This document shows positions 39,295 to 49,126 of a DNA stretch of 64,000 nucleotides, piece after piece. The position numbers were made by a program, and so were the translations under genes. Position 1 is the first letter of the stretch. Each line of letters opens with the position of its first letter. The notes below the pieces were generated by a model. That model was given only the letters and a program-made list of their open reading frames with translations. It did no database searches and was not told the origin of the DNA. This DNA comes from Chaetoceros tenuissimus (taxonomy: Eukaryota > Bacillariophyta > Thalassiosirophyceae > Chaetocerotales > Chaetocerotaceae), in contig BLLK01000038.1 in NCBI GenBank assembly GCA_021927905.1, positions 1,488,001 through 1,552,000 of the forward strand, in the 5' to 3' direction.

Positions 39295-39593
39295 AACATG
39301 CATATACAACAACAATTCGAAATATTAGGGAAGTGAATTGATAATACAGATGAATATACAGATTCTACTCCACCATGGTCTGTATGGATGAGTTAGAAGT
39401 ACCCTATTGTGAGGGGAAACAAAATATGATATAGGGACAAATATACAATAGGTAAACAGAATGCAGTATTTTGGTGCAGTAATAGAAATAAAATGAAGTT
39501 TTTCATTTTAAATCTTTCGTCATTGTTTGATAAGCTAAATTCATCTAAGTTGTCATCATTCAATTTTTGACATCTGTCAAATAAGAACAATTC
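39270..39593 (+). repeat. 3'-flank direct repeat, copy 1
   Basis: It includes the end of paralog 1 and its downstream flank: ACAACAATTCGAAATATTAG, TTGATAAGCTAAATTCATCT and TTTTTGACATCTGTCAAATA. The same order of blocks recurs at 39602-39937 and 41560-41893. Confidence 0.75.
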
Positions 39594-39601
39594 TCTGCTG
39601 C

Positions 39602-39937
39602 GATCAAAGAAAAGTTGTGAAGTGAAACATGCATGTACAACAACAATTCGAAATATTAGGGAGTTGAATTGATAATACTATGAATATAAATATTCTACTC
39701 CACCATGGCCTATATGGACGAGCTTAGATCTACTACTCTACCTATTGTAATATAAAAGAAAACTAGATATGGGTACATATGTATAATGAGGAAAATGGTA
39801 TACAATGGTTTCTTGAAGTAACAAAAATAAAACACAGTTTTTCATTTTTTAAAATCTTCCGTCATTGTTTAATAAGCTAAATTCATCTTTAGTTGTCAGC
39901 ATTCAATTTTTGACATCTGTCAAATAAGAACAATTTT
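39602..39937 (+). repeat. 3'-flank direct repeat, copy 2 (no gene attached)
   Basis: It begins with GATCAAAGAAAAGTTGTGAAG, which resembles the last codons of paralog 1, and continues with the same downstream blocks. The coding body is absent, so it looks like the scar of a lost tandem gene copy or a local duplication of the 3' end. Confidence 0.7.
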
Positions 39938-40357
39938 CTAGTATGTAAAAAGAGAGGACATGATGCTCTTCACTTTCAACATCACACAAAACAATAGATG
40001 CATAGACCATACAAAAGATGTCAAAATAAATATAAGTGTGTTATAAAATGCCTATATAGATTTAGAAGTTGGAAAGACTTCTTCAATTTATGGAAAACCT
40101 TGTTATTCTGTCAATTGGTAGTACTTGTGACGTCATGATTCCCACAATATTGTTCTGTCATTGTTCGCAACACGACTAGATATGTACATAGCAAAAGTAC
40201 CATAGCAAATATGAATAGCGAGAGAGGTGCGAGCGGTTGCCTTTTCCACGATGTATCCGTCTCATATAATGATAGCAAGAGTTATTCTTTTCCCCCTCAC
40301 TCATATTTGAACGTACTAACTATATTGTACACAAAATAACTATACGAACCTCAAACA
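39938..40357. promoter_or_regulatory. Upstream region of ankyrin-like paralog 2 with TGACGTCA
   Basis: A perfect TGACGTCA at 40128-40135 lies 223 bp before the ATG at 40358. The surrounding block (CTGTCAATTGGTAGTACTTG and CTGTCATTGTTCGC) matches 37820-37905 upstream of paralog 1. The 5' leader (ACACAAAATAACTA, ACGAACCTCAA) is also shared. Confidence 0.6.
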
Positions 40358-41563
40358 ATGGATATTTCTACATTACAAAGCAATCTCGACTTTATCAAGA
40401 GTCTCTACTTTCATGAAGAATGGAAAGATGAAGAGTGTAAGAGACAAATTTTGAGAGCTATCACGGAATGCAATAGAGAGATAGAAAAGGCTTTCGGTTG
40501 GTCAATGCACAGACTAGAAGAGCATAAACCATCTGTTGAAGCGGTGCAAAAAGTAACGAAGAAGTTTCCATCGACTTTATCAAATCAAAATGATGAATAT
40601 GGACGGATTCCGATTCAAGCCGCAGCTAGTGTTGCCTTTGAGTACATACCAATCCTAGCTAAGGAAGGTATTAAACATAATGTAGGAGGAGAAGACGCGA
40701 GAGGAGGATTACTAATGACTGATCCAGGAAGTATGAATGGATGGAATACTTTGCAACGCTTTGCTAATGTTGGTGGTTTGAAAAATGCAACGAGAGCTGA
40801 ATATGAGAACTTAGATGCGATGAGAGTAAATGTGATGAAGGAACTCCAGCAGTCAGATCTACTCCAAAAAAAGGACATCCAAGAGCATGGTTTGTTGCGA
40901 TATGCTTGTAATGAAACAGCCAAACAAAGGTTTGAATTTTTAGTAGAATGGGACCCTGATGCCTTGATGGAGACTAGATTTTTGAATCAGCCTTTTGCTC
41001 TACAGAAAGATGAAGCTTCCAAATCCGCTATACTTTTGGAAGCTGGTTTCAAATATTTTCCAAACACCGGAGGATTACTTTTTGTGGAAGACGGTCATGG
41101 ATCTACGTTATTTGACACTATATGCTCGGAAATTGGAACAGAAGAGACAATGACCATATTGCATGACATGCTTTCACCAAATTGTGATTACCCTATCCTA
41201 CACCACATTTTTATCAAGGCCCCCGAGCACAAAGATCTATTCATGGAAAAGTTTCCCTGGGCTTACCAACTAAAGGACCACAACGGTAGAACACTTCAGC
41301 AAGCTGTCTTGGCAGCCGGGCCTGATATAATGAAAGCAAACAAGATTCTCTTTGCGACACTAAGCAATGATCAAATTAGGTCGAAGGATCCAGCTACTAC
41401 TCTATATCCTTTTGCTGCGATGGCAGTTGGCGAGCATGCGGATCTGGAAAAAACCTTTTATTTGCTACGTCGTCATCCGTCTGTACTTGATCGACATACA
41501 AGGGCTGATAGTACCACCCAGAGCAGGCAGAGAAATGAAAACAGTAGAAGGGGGACGAAGTAG
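40358..41563 (+). CDS. Ankyrin-like repeat protein, tandem paralog 2 (C-terminal NLS lost)
   Basis: A 401-residue protein, closely similar to paralog 1 throughout, starting MDISTLQSNLDFIKSLY. It keeps the degenerate ankyrin-like repeats (FPSTLSNQNDEYGRIPIQAAA, GWNTLQRFANVG, PWAYQLKDHNGRTLQQAVLA). It ends RQRNENSRRGTK, whereas paralogs 1 and 3 end in KKKRKVEK or RRRKKRKVSK. The DNA just past its stop still reads RSRKNRKVEK followed by TGA in the +1 frame, so a small net insertion near 41540-41560 has removed the nuclear localisation signal. Localisation may therefore differ from its paralogs. It is probably a protein-binding factor of unknown partner. Confidence 0.7.
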   Translation: MDISTLQSNLDFIKSLYFHEEWKDEECKRQILRAITECNREIEKAFGWSMHRLEEHKPSVEAVQKVTKKFPSTLSNQNDEYGRIPIQAAASVAFEYIPILAKEGIKHNVGGEDARGGLLMTDPGSMNGWNTLQRFANVGGLKNATRAEYENLDAMRVNVMKELQQSDLLQKKDIQEHGLLRYACNETAKQRFEFLVEWDPDALMETRFLNQPFALQKDEASKSAILLEAGFKYFPNTGGLLFVEDGHGSTLFDTICSEIGTEETMTILHDMLSPNCDYPILHHIFIKAPEHKDLFMEKFPWAYQLKDHNGRTLQQAVLAAGPDIMKANKILFATLSNDQIRSKDPATTLYPFAAMAVGEHADLEKTFYLLRRHPSVLDRHTRADSTTQSRQRNENSRRGTK

Positions 41564-41893
41564 AAAGAATAGAAAGGTTGAGAAATGAATCATGCTCACA
41601 ACAACAATTCGAAATATTAGGAAAGTGAATTGAAAATACAGATGAATATAATTATTCTACGGGCCATGATATGTATGAATGAGATTAGATGTAGTACTCT
41701 ATTGTAATATAAAGGAAAACATGATATAATTACAAATAAATAATAAAGGAATCGGCATAAAATGTTTTAGTGCAGTAACAAAAATAAATGAAGTTTTTCA
41801 TTTTTTAAAATCTTTCGTCATTGTTTGATAAGCTAAATTCATCTTTTGTTGTCAGCATTCAATTTTTGACATCTGTCAAATAAGAACAATTTC
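41560..41893 (+). repeat. 3'-flank direct repeat, copy 3
   Basis: This downstream flank of paralog 2 has the same blocks as 39270-39593 and 39602-39937, ending with TTTTTGACATCTGTCAAATA. Confidence 0.75.
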
Positions 41894-42056
41894 CTGACCA
41901 CGACAGCTTCCACCAGCTCACGCTTCATCAAACTTCACATCACAAAAACAGCCATAGATACAACGATCATATTGAAGTAGACTGTGTGTACTACATCTAT
42001 CAAAAGCAGTACATCTCAAATACAACGGAAGGCATAGTTAGTATACGCTGGTTAAA

Positions 42057-42960
42057 ATGGAAGCATCATGTGCAATCGCTTTGATCCTCGTAGTCATATC
42101 CAACATTCTACAAGCCATTGCCACATCTAAATTTCTTTCTAGAAGAAACAGTGGAAATTTCAGCATGCAGAGTTGGAAGCAGCTCGATCCTGACTACATC
42201 AAAGAACATTTCCAAGCAAGTGTCTCCGATACCGGTATTCACAGTATCACAACCATTACAAAAGCCATCGCACTCTTTTTTATTTTCGTACCAATCATTC
42301 AAGTATCTTGGATTCTTAGTAATGGCGGTAAAAAGCGATTGAGTACTCATGTAGCTATATGTGTTCTTGCTATTGCAGGTGGAATCTGCGAGCTTGTAGT
42401 GAATCTCATGATGATTGGAACAAATAGTATGACTGCTTGGTTAGCGTCATCTTTCAATCTCGATGATTGGGATAGCGAAGGAGATGGACAAGGATGGAGA
42501 GTGTTGGAACTTATGACTATGATGATGCGTGTAAGTAAATCAATAGAATTACTTTTGGATTTCTTTTTCTATAACTCATGACCGTATCTACTTGTAGGGA
42601 ATGATGACGTGGGTAAATGCTTTGGAATGGATTTCGATTTTCCTCATAATGACCATTATTTTCTTTTCTATTCGTAACGAGAAGCGTCATAATCCAAATA
42701 GTCAAGTTCTATTTGGATCTAAATGGGCTATACTCGGTCTTGTCATTGGAATCTTGGGATTATTTGAGTTTATTGCAGATTTACTACGTTTGAGATCTTG
42801 GTTTTTGTTTATGAAGGTTTCATTTGCGATATACATTATCAACATGCTTATATTACTTCCAATTTGGTTGGTGGTTCTTGGCAGACAATTGACCTCGATC
42901 AAAGATAGATTTGAAGATTGGGGAAATGACGAAGCAACACCTTTGAATGAAATGAATTAG
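42057..42960 (+). CDS. Multi-pass membrane protein of unknown function, two exons
   Basis: Exons 42057-42530 and 42598-42960 are joined over a 67-bp GT-AG intron (42531-42597) in phase 0, giving 278 residues. There are six hydrophobic segments, at about residues 3-22, 68-88, 97-120, 166-183, 197-218 and 225-250. A Met-rich stretch spans the splice junction (LMTMMMRGMMTW). The C-terminus is short and acidic. There is no recognised family signature. It sits between ankyrin-like paralogs 2 and 3 but shares no sequence with them, so it was probably present before or inserted into the tandem array. Confidence 0.65.
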
Positions 42961-43199
42961 GGATACGTGCTTTAGTGAAGGTATCTTTGATTTAATGATA
43001 GCTGAAGATGAGTGATAACATACATGTGAACTGCACAAAAGTAAAAATAAGTTCTATGGGTTTATTTTGAAATGTGGAATGCGAATAAATCACTGAATAG
43101 TAAAAGTAATCATAGTCATGATCATATGCAAGGTAGATAAATAGAGACCTTGATCATATGGACAGGGTAGTAAGGTACGTATCAACTATCACTGTAGTA

Positions 43200-43207
43200 T
43201 GACGTCA
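43200..43207. promoter_or_regulatory. TGACGTCA site upstream of ankyrin-like paralog 3
   Basis: A perfect CRE-type palindrome 137 bp before the ATG at 43344. A second half-site, TACGTCATTG, follows at about 43228. The flanking sequence is more diverged than in paralogs 1 and 2. Confidence 0.6.
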
Positions 43208-43343
43208 TGAAGATATATTTGAACTGTACGTCATTGTGTAAAAGTGGAAAAGGGAACAGAGATGCTTTTCATACCAGATACTTCCACACCTCCAGAAGTA
43301 TCAATACAGAGATATTTTTATCCTTTCAATTCCTCAATCAAGC

Positions 43344-44522
43344 ATGGACATATCAACATTTCAAAGCAATCTCGACTTCATCAAGAGTCTCTACTTTCAT
43401 GAAGAATGGAAAGATGAAGATTGTAAGAATGAAATTTTAGAAGCCATCGAGGAATGTAATCAGAAGATTGAAAAGGCTTTTGGCTGGTCAATGCATAAAC
43501 TTCATGAGCATAAACCGTCAATTGAAGCTGTCGAGAAAGTAACGAAGAAGTTCCCGTCGACATTGCCGTATGAAGATGAAGATGATGGACAGATTCCCAT
43601 CCAAACTGCTGCTGCCACTGATGATGGCTGTGAGTATGTACCAATTTTAGCAACAGAAGGAATTAAACATAAGGTCGGAGGAGAAGACGCAAGAGGAGGA
43701 CTACTTATGATTGATCCATCAGATGATGATGATGAAATGAATACTTTGCAAATCTTTAGTAATTATGGTGATAATTCTGATGACGATGCAAAGAAAGTCA
43801 ATGTGATGAAGGAACTTCGGAGATCAGGTTTACTCCTCAAAAAGGACATTCGAGACTACCATCTACTGCAATACTCTTGTTATGAACCAACAAAGGAAAG
43901 GTTTGAGTATCTAGTCAACTGGGATCCAGATGCCTTGATCGAGACTAGGGTTGACGATGAACCTTTGATTCACTACATGGCAAATGCAGAAGATTCGATC
44001 CATCTGCTTTTGAAAGCTGGATTCAAGTATCATCCAAAGATTGGTGGATTGCTCTTTATCAAGGACAGCAATGGAATAATAGCTTTTGACACAATTTGCA
44101 ATGAAATAGGAGAAACAAAGACAATGGATATATTGCATGACATTCTTTCACCAACTCGAGACTTTCCCATCCTACATCATGTATTTACTAAAGCGCCAAA
44201 GCATAAGGATTTGTTTATGAAGAAGTTTCCTTGGGCATATCATCTAAAGGACCACAATGGACGAGCATTACATCAAGCTGTACTAGCAGCTGGTCCAGAT
44301 GTAATGAATGTTCACAATGAATTGTTTGCATCACTCTCTGACAACAAGATTCAAAGGAAGGACCCAATCAATACACTCTATCCATTTGCAGCAATGGCGG
44401 TAGGAGAGCATGCGGACTTGGATAAATGCTATTACTTACTTCGACGACAGCCATCGGTACTAGAAAGGCGCTCCAGAGCGGAGAATATTCGCCGAAGAAA
44501 GAAAAGAAAGGTGTCGAAGTAA
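43344..44522 (+). CDS. Ankyrin-like repeat protein, tandem paralog 3
   Basis: A 392-residue protein starting MDISTFQSNLDFIKSLY, homologous to the genes at 38065 and 40358. It has the same helical start, repeats such as FPSTLPYEDEDDGQIPIQTAA, HLLQYSCYEPTKERFEYLV and PWAYHLKDHNGRALHQAVLA, and a basic nuclear localisation signal at the end (RRRKKRKVSK). The middle carries an Asp-rich insert (DPSDDDDEMN; NYGDNSDDDAK) where paralogs 1 and 2 have an aligned neutral segment, and it is shorter there. It is the most diverged of the three. It is probably a nuclear protein-binding factor. Confidence 0.7.
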   Translation: MDISTFQSNLDFIKSLYFHEEWKDEDCKNEILEAIEECNQKIEKAFGWSMHKLHEHKPSIEAVEKVTKKFPSTLPYEDEDDGQIPIQTAAATDDGCEYVPILATEGIKHKVGGEDARGGLLMIDPSDDDDEMNTLQIFSNYGDNSDDDAKKVNVMKELRRSGLLLKKDIRDYHLLQYSCYEPTKERFEYLVNWDPDALIETRVDDEPLIHYMANAEDSIHLLLKAGFKYHPKIGGLLFIKDSNGIIAFDTICNEIGETKTMDILHDILSPTRDFPILHHVFTKAPKHKDLFMKKFPWAYHLKDHNGRALHQAVLAAGPDVMNVHNELFASLSDNKIQRKDPINTLYPFAAMAVGEHADLDKCYYLLRRQPSVLERRSRAENIRRRKKRKVSK

Positions 44523-44677
44523 TTATGCTCTCTTCATTTTTGAAATTCAGTATCAATTGCAAAGAGTTTGTATACTTTTTTTTCAACTTTACATCAGAGT
44601 GTTCAGCATCAATACTTATATACATTTTGCATAAGAAAAAGAAAATCATATTACGTACATAGCACACACTTAGCTAT

Positions 44678-45280
44678 TTAAGATATATCTACAGTCTGAA
44701 AAAGCCCATCACCCATAAAATGACTAACTTCAATTCCAGTTCCCTTATTCTTTGATCGAATATCACTACTACTCATAGTCATAACACCGACAGCCAAAGC
44801 ATGCTCCTTCCCTTCGGCATAAATCACAACTCCATCTCCTTTCTCCAAAGCAGGAGTACCATCTTCATTATCAGGAGGCATTTCACCACCTGGATTCGTC
44901 AAACCCGGACACATAATATTCGCTCCACCAAGAATGAACGGAATCGCACCCTGATCGACCGTCACTTTATTGAATTTCAAAGTAGGATATTGATGTACAA
45001 ATCTCAACGAAGGAAGAATAGGTCCATCTCTAGATTGAAACATGACTGGTTCATTATCTCTCACAGCTGAAAGTTCTGAAGGAGGACGACAGTAGAGCAT
45101 TAGATGAGGTCCTACTTTGTATTGAATCAGTGGAAGCTTTTTCGGTAAGAGGTAATCGAGTTCTTCTTCTTCAATGTCTGGGTGCGAATCCATGAGAGAT
45201 GATTTGATACCGCGCTGTACGGAGGCTTTTACCGAGGTAGATGTGGATATGTCTGAATCTGGATCGAATCGTCTAAACAT
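44678..45280 (-). CDS. MCTS1: MCTS1/TMA20 homolog (PUA-domain translation re-initiation factor)
   Basis: A 200-residue, full-length match to the MCT-1 family. It starts MFRRFDPDSDIS, has a DUF1947-type N-terminal domain with GIKSSLM and LLPKKLPLI, and a C-terminal PUA domain with DGPILPSLRFVHQYP, VDQGAIPFILGGANIMCPGL, then AEGKEHALAVGVMTMSS and NKGTGIEVSHFMGDGLF. In animals and yeast MCTS1/Tma20 pairs with DENR/Tma22 on the small ribosomal subunit to recycle post-termination 40S subunits and promote re-initiation. It has an Asp/Glu-rich insert (NEDGTPALEKGD) compared with animal forms. It is transcribed divergently from the FCP gene, with 341 bp between their start codons. Confidence 0.92.
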   Translation of the reverse strand: MFRRFDPDSDISTSTSVKASVQRGIKSSLMDSHPDIEEEELDYLLPKKLPLIQYKVGPHLMLYCRPPSELSAVRDNEPVMFQSRDGPILPSLRFVHQYPTLKFNKVTVDQGAIPFILGGANIMCPGLTNPGGEMPPDNEDGTPALEKGDGVVIYAEGKEHALAVGVMTMSSSDIRSKNKGTGIEVSHFMGDGLFQTVDIS

Positions 45281-45621
45281 TTTACAGGTTTTGTGTATAT
45301 AATTGGAGTGTTAGACTGTGAAGTATGGCTTCTAATTGAATGGAAATAAGGGAAATGAAAATATGTAGTCTAATAGGTATTCATTTTGGATTTTCACATG
45401 TTTTTGTTTGGCCATTGATGAACTCTCAATAGTAGCTATGTACATAGCTCCATAAAAATCCAAAAGAGACACAAAGAGGAGAGGGTCCAAAAGGGTATCT
45501 TTGTGACGAACATTTCTTCTTCTTGCACCAAACTTCAACATCGAGACACTTGAATACAAATCCAAACAAATCCCAGCAGCATCCAATTGCACATCTTATT
45601 AAATATACTGAAAAATCTAAA
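45281..45621. promoter_or_regulatory. Divergent promoter region of MCTS1 and the FCP gene
   Basis: A 341-bp region that must serve both genes. CATCACAT- or TATA-like elements cannot be assigned with confidence. No repeat is seen. Confidence 0.35.
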
Positions 45622-46607
45622 ATGAAGCTCGCTCTCCTTTCCGCTCTTGTTGCATCTGCTGCTGCATTCGCTCCTGCTCCACAGGCAGCACAGACCACTG
45701 CTCTTAATATGGATATGAAGGATCAGATTGGTGCTCAGGCTCCAATTGGTTACTTTGAGTAAGTTCACTGAAGCTTGATTCATATCTTTTGAGATATGAA
45801 ATGTATAGGAAAGAATGAAGTAAGATGTTATGGACATAAGAGAATATACATTTTATGAGCTATTTGTGTGCTTGGAGATATGTCCTTTTCCATGTAATGA
45901 AATTGTATTAATGAAAAAGAAAACAAATATGTTGAAATTTCAGTTCGCGTAAGGAAGGAACTACAATATTCAACGAGTCTTTTGGAATCAAGTTGTTGCT
46001 CTTTTGAGATAAATAGAATTCATATCAAAAAGCTTTTTCGCAGCAAAACTGGCAGCCTATAGCATCTTATTCAAACTTTCACATTCACATATTTCATCAA
46101 TATGTTTACTAACCTATTTTCATTACCAACTACAGTCCACTCGGATTCATCCAAAATGGACCATACGGATCACCAGAGGAGAACTTCCGTCACTACCGTG
46201 GAGTTGAAGTAAAGCACGGACGTATTGCTATGGCTGCAACCGTAGGTATGCTTGTACAGCAAACCACCCGCTTCGAGGGATACATCTCCCCATCTGCAGA
46301 CCTTAAATTCTCCGATCTTCCAAACGGACTTGGAGCACTTGAGGCTGTTCCACTTGCTGGATGGGTACAAATGATTGTTGTCATTGGACTTCATGAAGTA
46401 TTTATCAAGGAGAGACCAAATCGTGCTCCAGGTGACTTTGGAACTGGATACTTTGGATTCACCATGGATGATCAGTCTAGTAAGCAATTGAGCAGTTTGT
46501 CTGCTGAAGTTTCAAATGGACGCCTTGCTATGCTTGGAATTTTGGGTATGTTCGCAAGTGAGGTTATCAACGGAGAAGTTCTTGCTGAGACCAAGATCTT
46601 TGGTTAA
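45622..46607 (+). CDS. Fucoxanthin-chlorophyll a/c-binding light-harvesting protein
   Basis: Exons 45622-45758 and 46136-46607 are joined over a 377-bp GT-AG intron, phase 2, giving 202 residues. The N-terminus MKLALLSALVASAAAFAPAP is a signal peptide ending at the diatom plastid motif AxAFAP. The mature protein has three LHC helices. Helix 1 contains the chlorophyll-binding signature VEVKHGRIAMAATVGM and helix 3 the matching SAEVSNGRLAMLGILGM; the paired E..H/N-G-R residues are present. FDPLGFIQNGP precedes helix 1. Codons are strongly biased, as expected for a highly expressed gene. It binds fucoxanthin and chlorophylls a and c in the thylakoid antenna. The exact subgroup (Lhcf or other) is not settled by eye. 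The intron is the longest found in the window. Confidence 0.92.
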
Positions 46608-46830
46608 GTAAGATTAGAGTATTAAGTAGTTTTTTTATAAAAATACTGTAATGGGTAGTATTATTTTGTAATATCATTCATAGCAAAAGCGATGAAACAA
46701 TGAAAGCACCAATACTATTACCTTCTTTTCGTAGAAGGAGTGCGAGTCCTTGTCCATCAAACTCTATGATACACTTCACTCGGGTGCGAACTCTCAATGA
46801 GATTTAAGATGTCAGCAATATAATATTATA

Positions 46831-47754
46831 TCAGTAATGAATCAAACTCAGCCAAGATGAATCAGAGCCCGATATGTCATCATCTTTCTCCCAATTCAGC
46901 ATGAGCTGCACTACAACTTTTTCACCCTTTCGTATGGTACCACCATGATGCAAAGAAAGTACATTCTTGCTGTCATTTTCTTGAATTGCATTGGTTGAAA
47001 AGAATATATGTGCATTGCCAGCAATATTCTTCAAGTTGAAATCAAGTAAAGGAAAACAAGTTTCACCTCCCTCTTCAGATGCCTCAAGACAAATGAGAAT
47101 TGTACAATCGCAATTATCTAAATGAGGAACTTGACTATCCCCTTCGTGATATTTTACAATAGTGGCATCTTGCAAACTCCATGATCCGTATAATACATCA
47201 GGAACCATTGCTTCCAGCTTTTGTAGTAAATCTTGTGGCATCTGATATCGTTTCCCTATAGCTTGAAAGCCTGTATCCTTGTTTGATGAAGTTAAATTCA
47301 GTATAGCTTGACCTTCTTCACTCTTCCATCTCTCCAACGCCTCTCTTCTTTGTATAATATTTGCTCCTTTGATCACATCTTCTGCATCTATTTGCTCAGA
47401 ATAATTTGTAAAAACATGTACAAATTTTTGTATAGGCGTCAAACACTCTGATGGAATCACTTCTTGAAACGGCTGTGTAATTTCATCAAAGAATGCATCT
47501 TCTTTTTTGTATGCATCCTTGGAAAAGACATCTTCTTGGTAAGTCGTCGTAGGTATCGGTGTCATGGTTTGTATTGTAGAGAGCATGTGTTTAGTTTCAT
47601 CTTGAGATAGTAAATTTTCGATGGTGACAATTGCTGGATCAACATTTATGATTTCAGCAAATCTACTGGAACTTGCAATCGAGAAAGCTTGAATGACATG
47701 AAGCAATATGGAAAATAGAGAGAACACAAGTAGTGAAGAGTTCTTGCCGATCAT
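46831..47754 (-). CDS. 2-oxoglutarate/Fe(II)-dependent oxygenase, prolyl-4-hydroxylase type
   Basis: A 307-residue protein starting MIGKNSSLLVFSLFSILLHV; the frame extends three codons upstream only to a TTG. The N-terminus is a signal peptide ending near IQAFS. The C-terminal half is the double-stranded beta-helix domain: YHEGDSQVPHLDNCDCTILI gives the metal ligands H-x-D, EEGGETCFPLLDF is the typical P4H strand, and LHHGGTIRKGEKVVVQLMLNW holds the distal histidine and the basic 2-oxoglutarate-binding residue. It should hydroxylate proline or a similar residue in secretory or plastid-surface proteins. The middle 100 residues are not recognised. Confidence 0.8.
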   Translation of the reverse strand: MIGKNSSLLVFSLFSILLHVIQAFSIASSSRFAEIINVDPAIVTIENLLSQDETKHMLSTIQTMTPIPTTTYQEDVFSKDAYKKEDAFFDEITQPFQEVIPSECLTPIQKFVHVFTNYSEQIDAEDVIKGANIIQRREALERWKSEEGQAILNLTSSNKDTGFQAIGKRYQMPQDLLQKLEAMVPDVLYGSWSLQDATIVKYHEGDSQVPHLDNCDCTILICLEASEEGGETCFPLLDFNLKNIAGNAHIFFSTNAIQENDSKNVLSLHHGGTIRKGEKVVVQLMLNWEKDDDISGSDSSWLSLIHY

Positions 47755-48038
47755 CACTGACAAAATAGAAATTAAACGAATTTCGTTTCAGTGTTGTGAT
47801 TTATGAGTCTGAATGTTTTAATGATGAGTGGTTGTCGCGACGATAATAGGTATAGAGAGGGATCGTAGGAAGAAGCATGCATGGATAACAAACATGGATG
47901 AGGTCATTGAGTCCCATCTTTACTCGTCGTCTAACGGTTTCAAGTATGTGGTAAACAACACAAAACATTTTCATTTTTCATTTTGCATGTCATCAATGTT
48001 CATGTTGTGTTCATGAATTGAAGACCACTATCACGATA

Positions 48039-48896
48039 ATGAAACGACTGTCTGCCATCATAACCCTTTCGCTGTGGTACACGTCATCAGTTCATTCTCT
48101 CTCCATATCTTCTTCTTCTTTTGATAGACGACAAGCTATAAAAGGAATACTGTCTACATCAACGGGCGTTCTCATCTCCAGTGATTCAGTACTCGCTCTA
48201 GAAGGAAAGGGAGGAACAGTGACACGAGTGGAAGGAATTGGAGGAGGATTTGATATTACATCCAGTAAGACTGAACCTGGAAAAGATGTAATCTATCCAG
48301 CTTCCATGGCGGGTATTTGGAATGTGCGAAGAGTAGTTACTTCGATTGAAGGTGATAGTGGACAGGCTGAATTAGCTTGGAGAAATCTAGGTGGTACAGG
48401 ATCCGTTAAAGATATTGAATCATTTCAGACACAATTTATAGTCCCACCTTCATCATCGGGAATTGAAAATCAATATGTTTTTGATGGAGAAACTTTTCAA
48501 GGATGCGTTTTAGATCGAGGGTTTGAAATTGCATCTAGAAAGCAGTGCAAATCTACGTGGGGTGTAGATAATCCTGATGTTTTGATATATGATAAAGATG
48601 GGTCTGAGGTTGAAATTGCAGTTGTTCAGAGAAAAATTGAATTGCCTTCTGAGAAAGGATTTGGGTATTCAGAATTGTATCGTGTAACTAGTTCTGCAGG
48701 TGGTATTTTCGGTGATAGTAAAGTACAAAGGGCTGTAAAGGTGCAAAGAAGGTATCGTAGAGCTCTTGATGAAAATGGCAATAGAATAGTAGAAGGCTTG
48801 GAGATTCAAAAGACTTTTCGAGTTTTGGATGGAGTAGCAGGAATAGAAATGCCTACATCTACAATGAAAAGTTCCTTAAAGTTTCGAGAAAGTTGA
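48039..48896 (+). CDS. Thylakoid-lumen-type protein (DUF6816-like, tentative)
   Basis: A 285-residue protein from the first ATG (MKRLSAIITLSLWYTSS). It has a signal peptide, then a Ser-rich stretch and FDRRQAIKGILSTSTGVLI ending near VLALEG. This fits a plastid transit followed by a twin-arginine thylakoid-transfer signal. The mature part has YPASMAGIWNVRRVV, YVFDGETFQGCVLDRGFEIA, GSEVEIAVVQRKIELP, YRVTSSAGGIFGDSKV and a C-terminal RVLDGVAGIEMPTSTMKSS. The FAGxW-type opening and alternating strands suggest a lipocalin-like or DUF6816-type lumenal domain; the family name is tentative. Two decayed scraps of its 3' end occur at 53467-53555 and 57730-57830. Confidence 0.65.
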   Translation: MKRLSAIITLSLWYTSSVHSLSISSSSFDRRQAIKGILSTSTGVLISSDSVLALEGKGGTVTRVEGIGGGFDITSSKTEPGKDVIYPASMAGIWNVRRVVTSIEGDSGQAELAWRNLGGTGSVKDIESFQTQFIVPPSSSGIENQYVFDGETFQGCVLDRGFEIASRKQCKSTWGVDNPDVLIYDKDGSEVEIAVVQRKIELPSEKGFGYSELYRVTSSAGGIFGDSKVQRAVKVQRRYRRALDENGNRIVEGLEIQKTFRVLDGVAGIEMPTSTMKSSLKFRES

Positions 48897-49126
48897 TTAT
48901 TTCTTGTGATAAGAATAGACTGTATCCAAAATATTTTGGTTCATCAGAAAACTGCGCATTTTTAAAATATTCATTATAAAGGTAATGACTATATTAATAA
49001 TTCTAGAATAAACCAAAATTTAAATATATTACCAACCTTTATGAATTGATACTAGAATATTTTGTAATGGTAGATAAATATTGTAATTTCGTTACGTAAA
49101 TAAACTTCAATATCATCAGGGCTACT

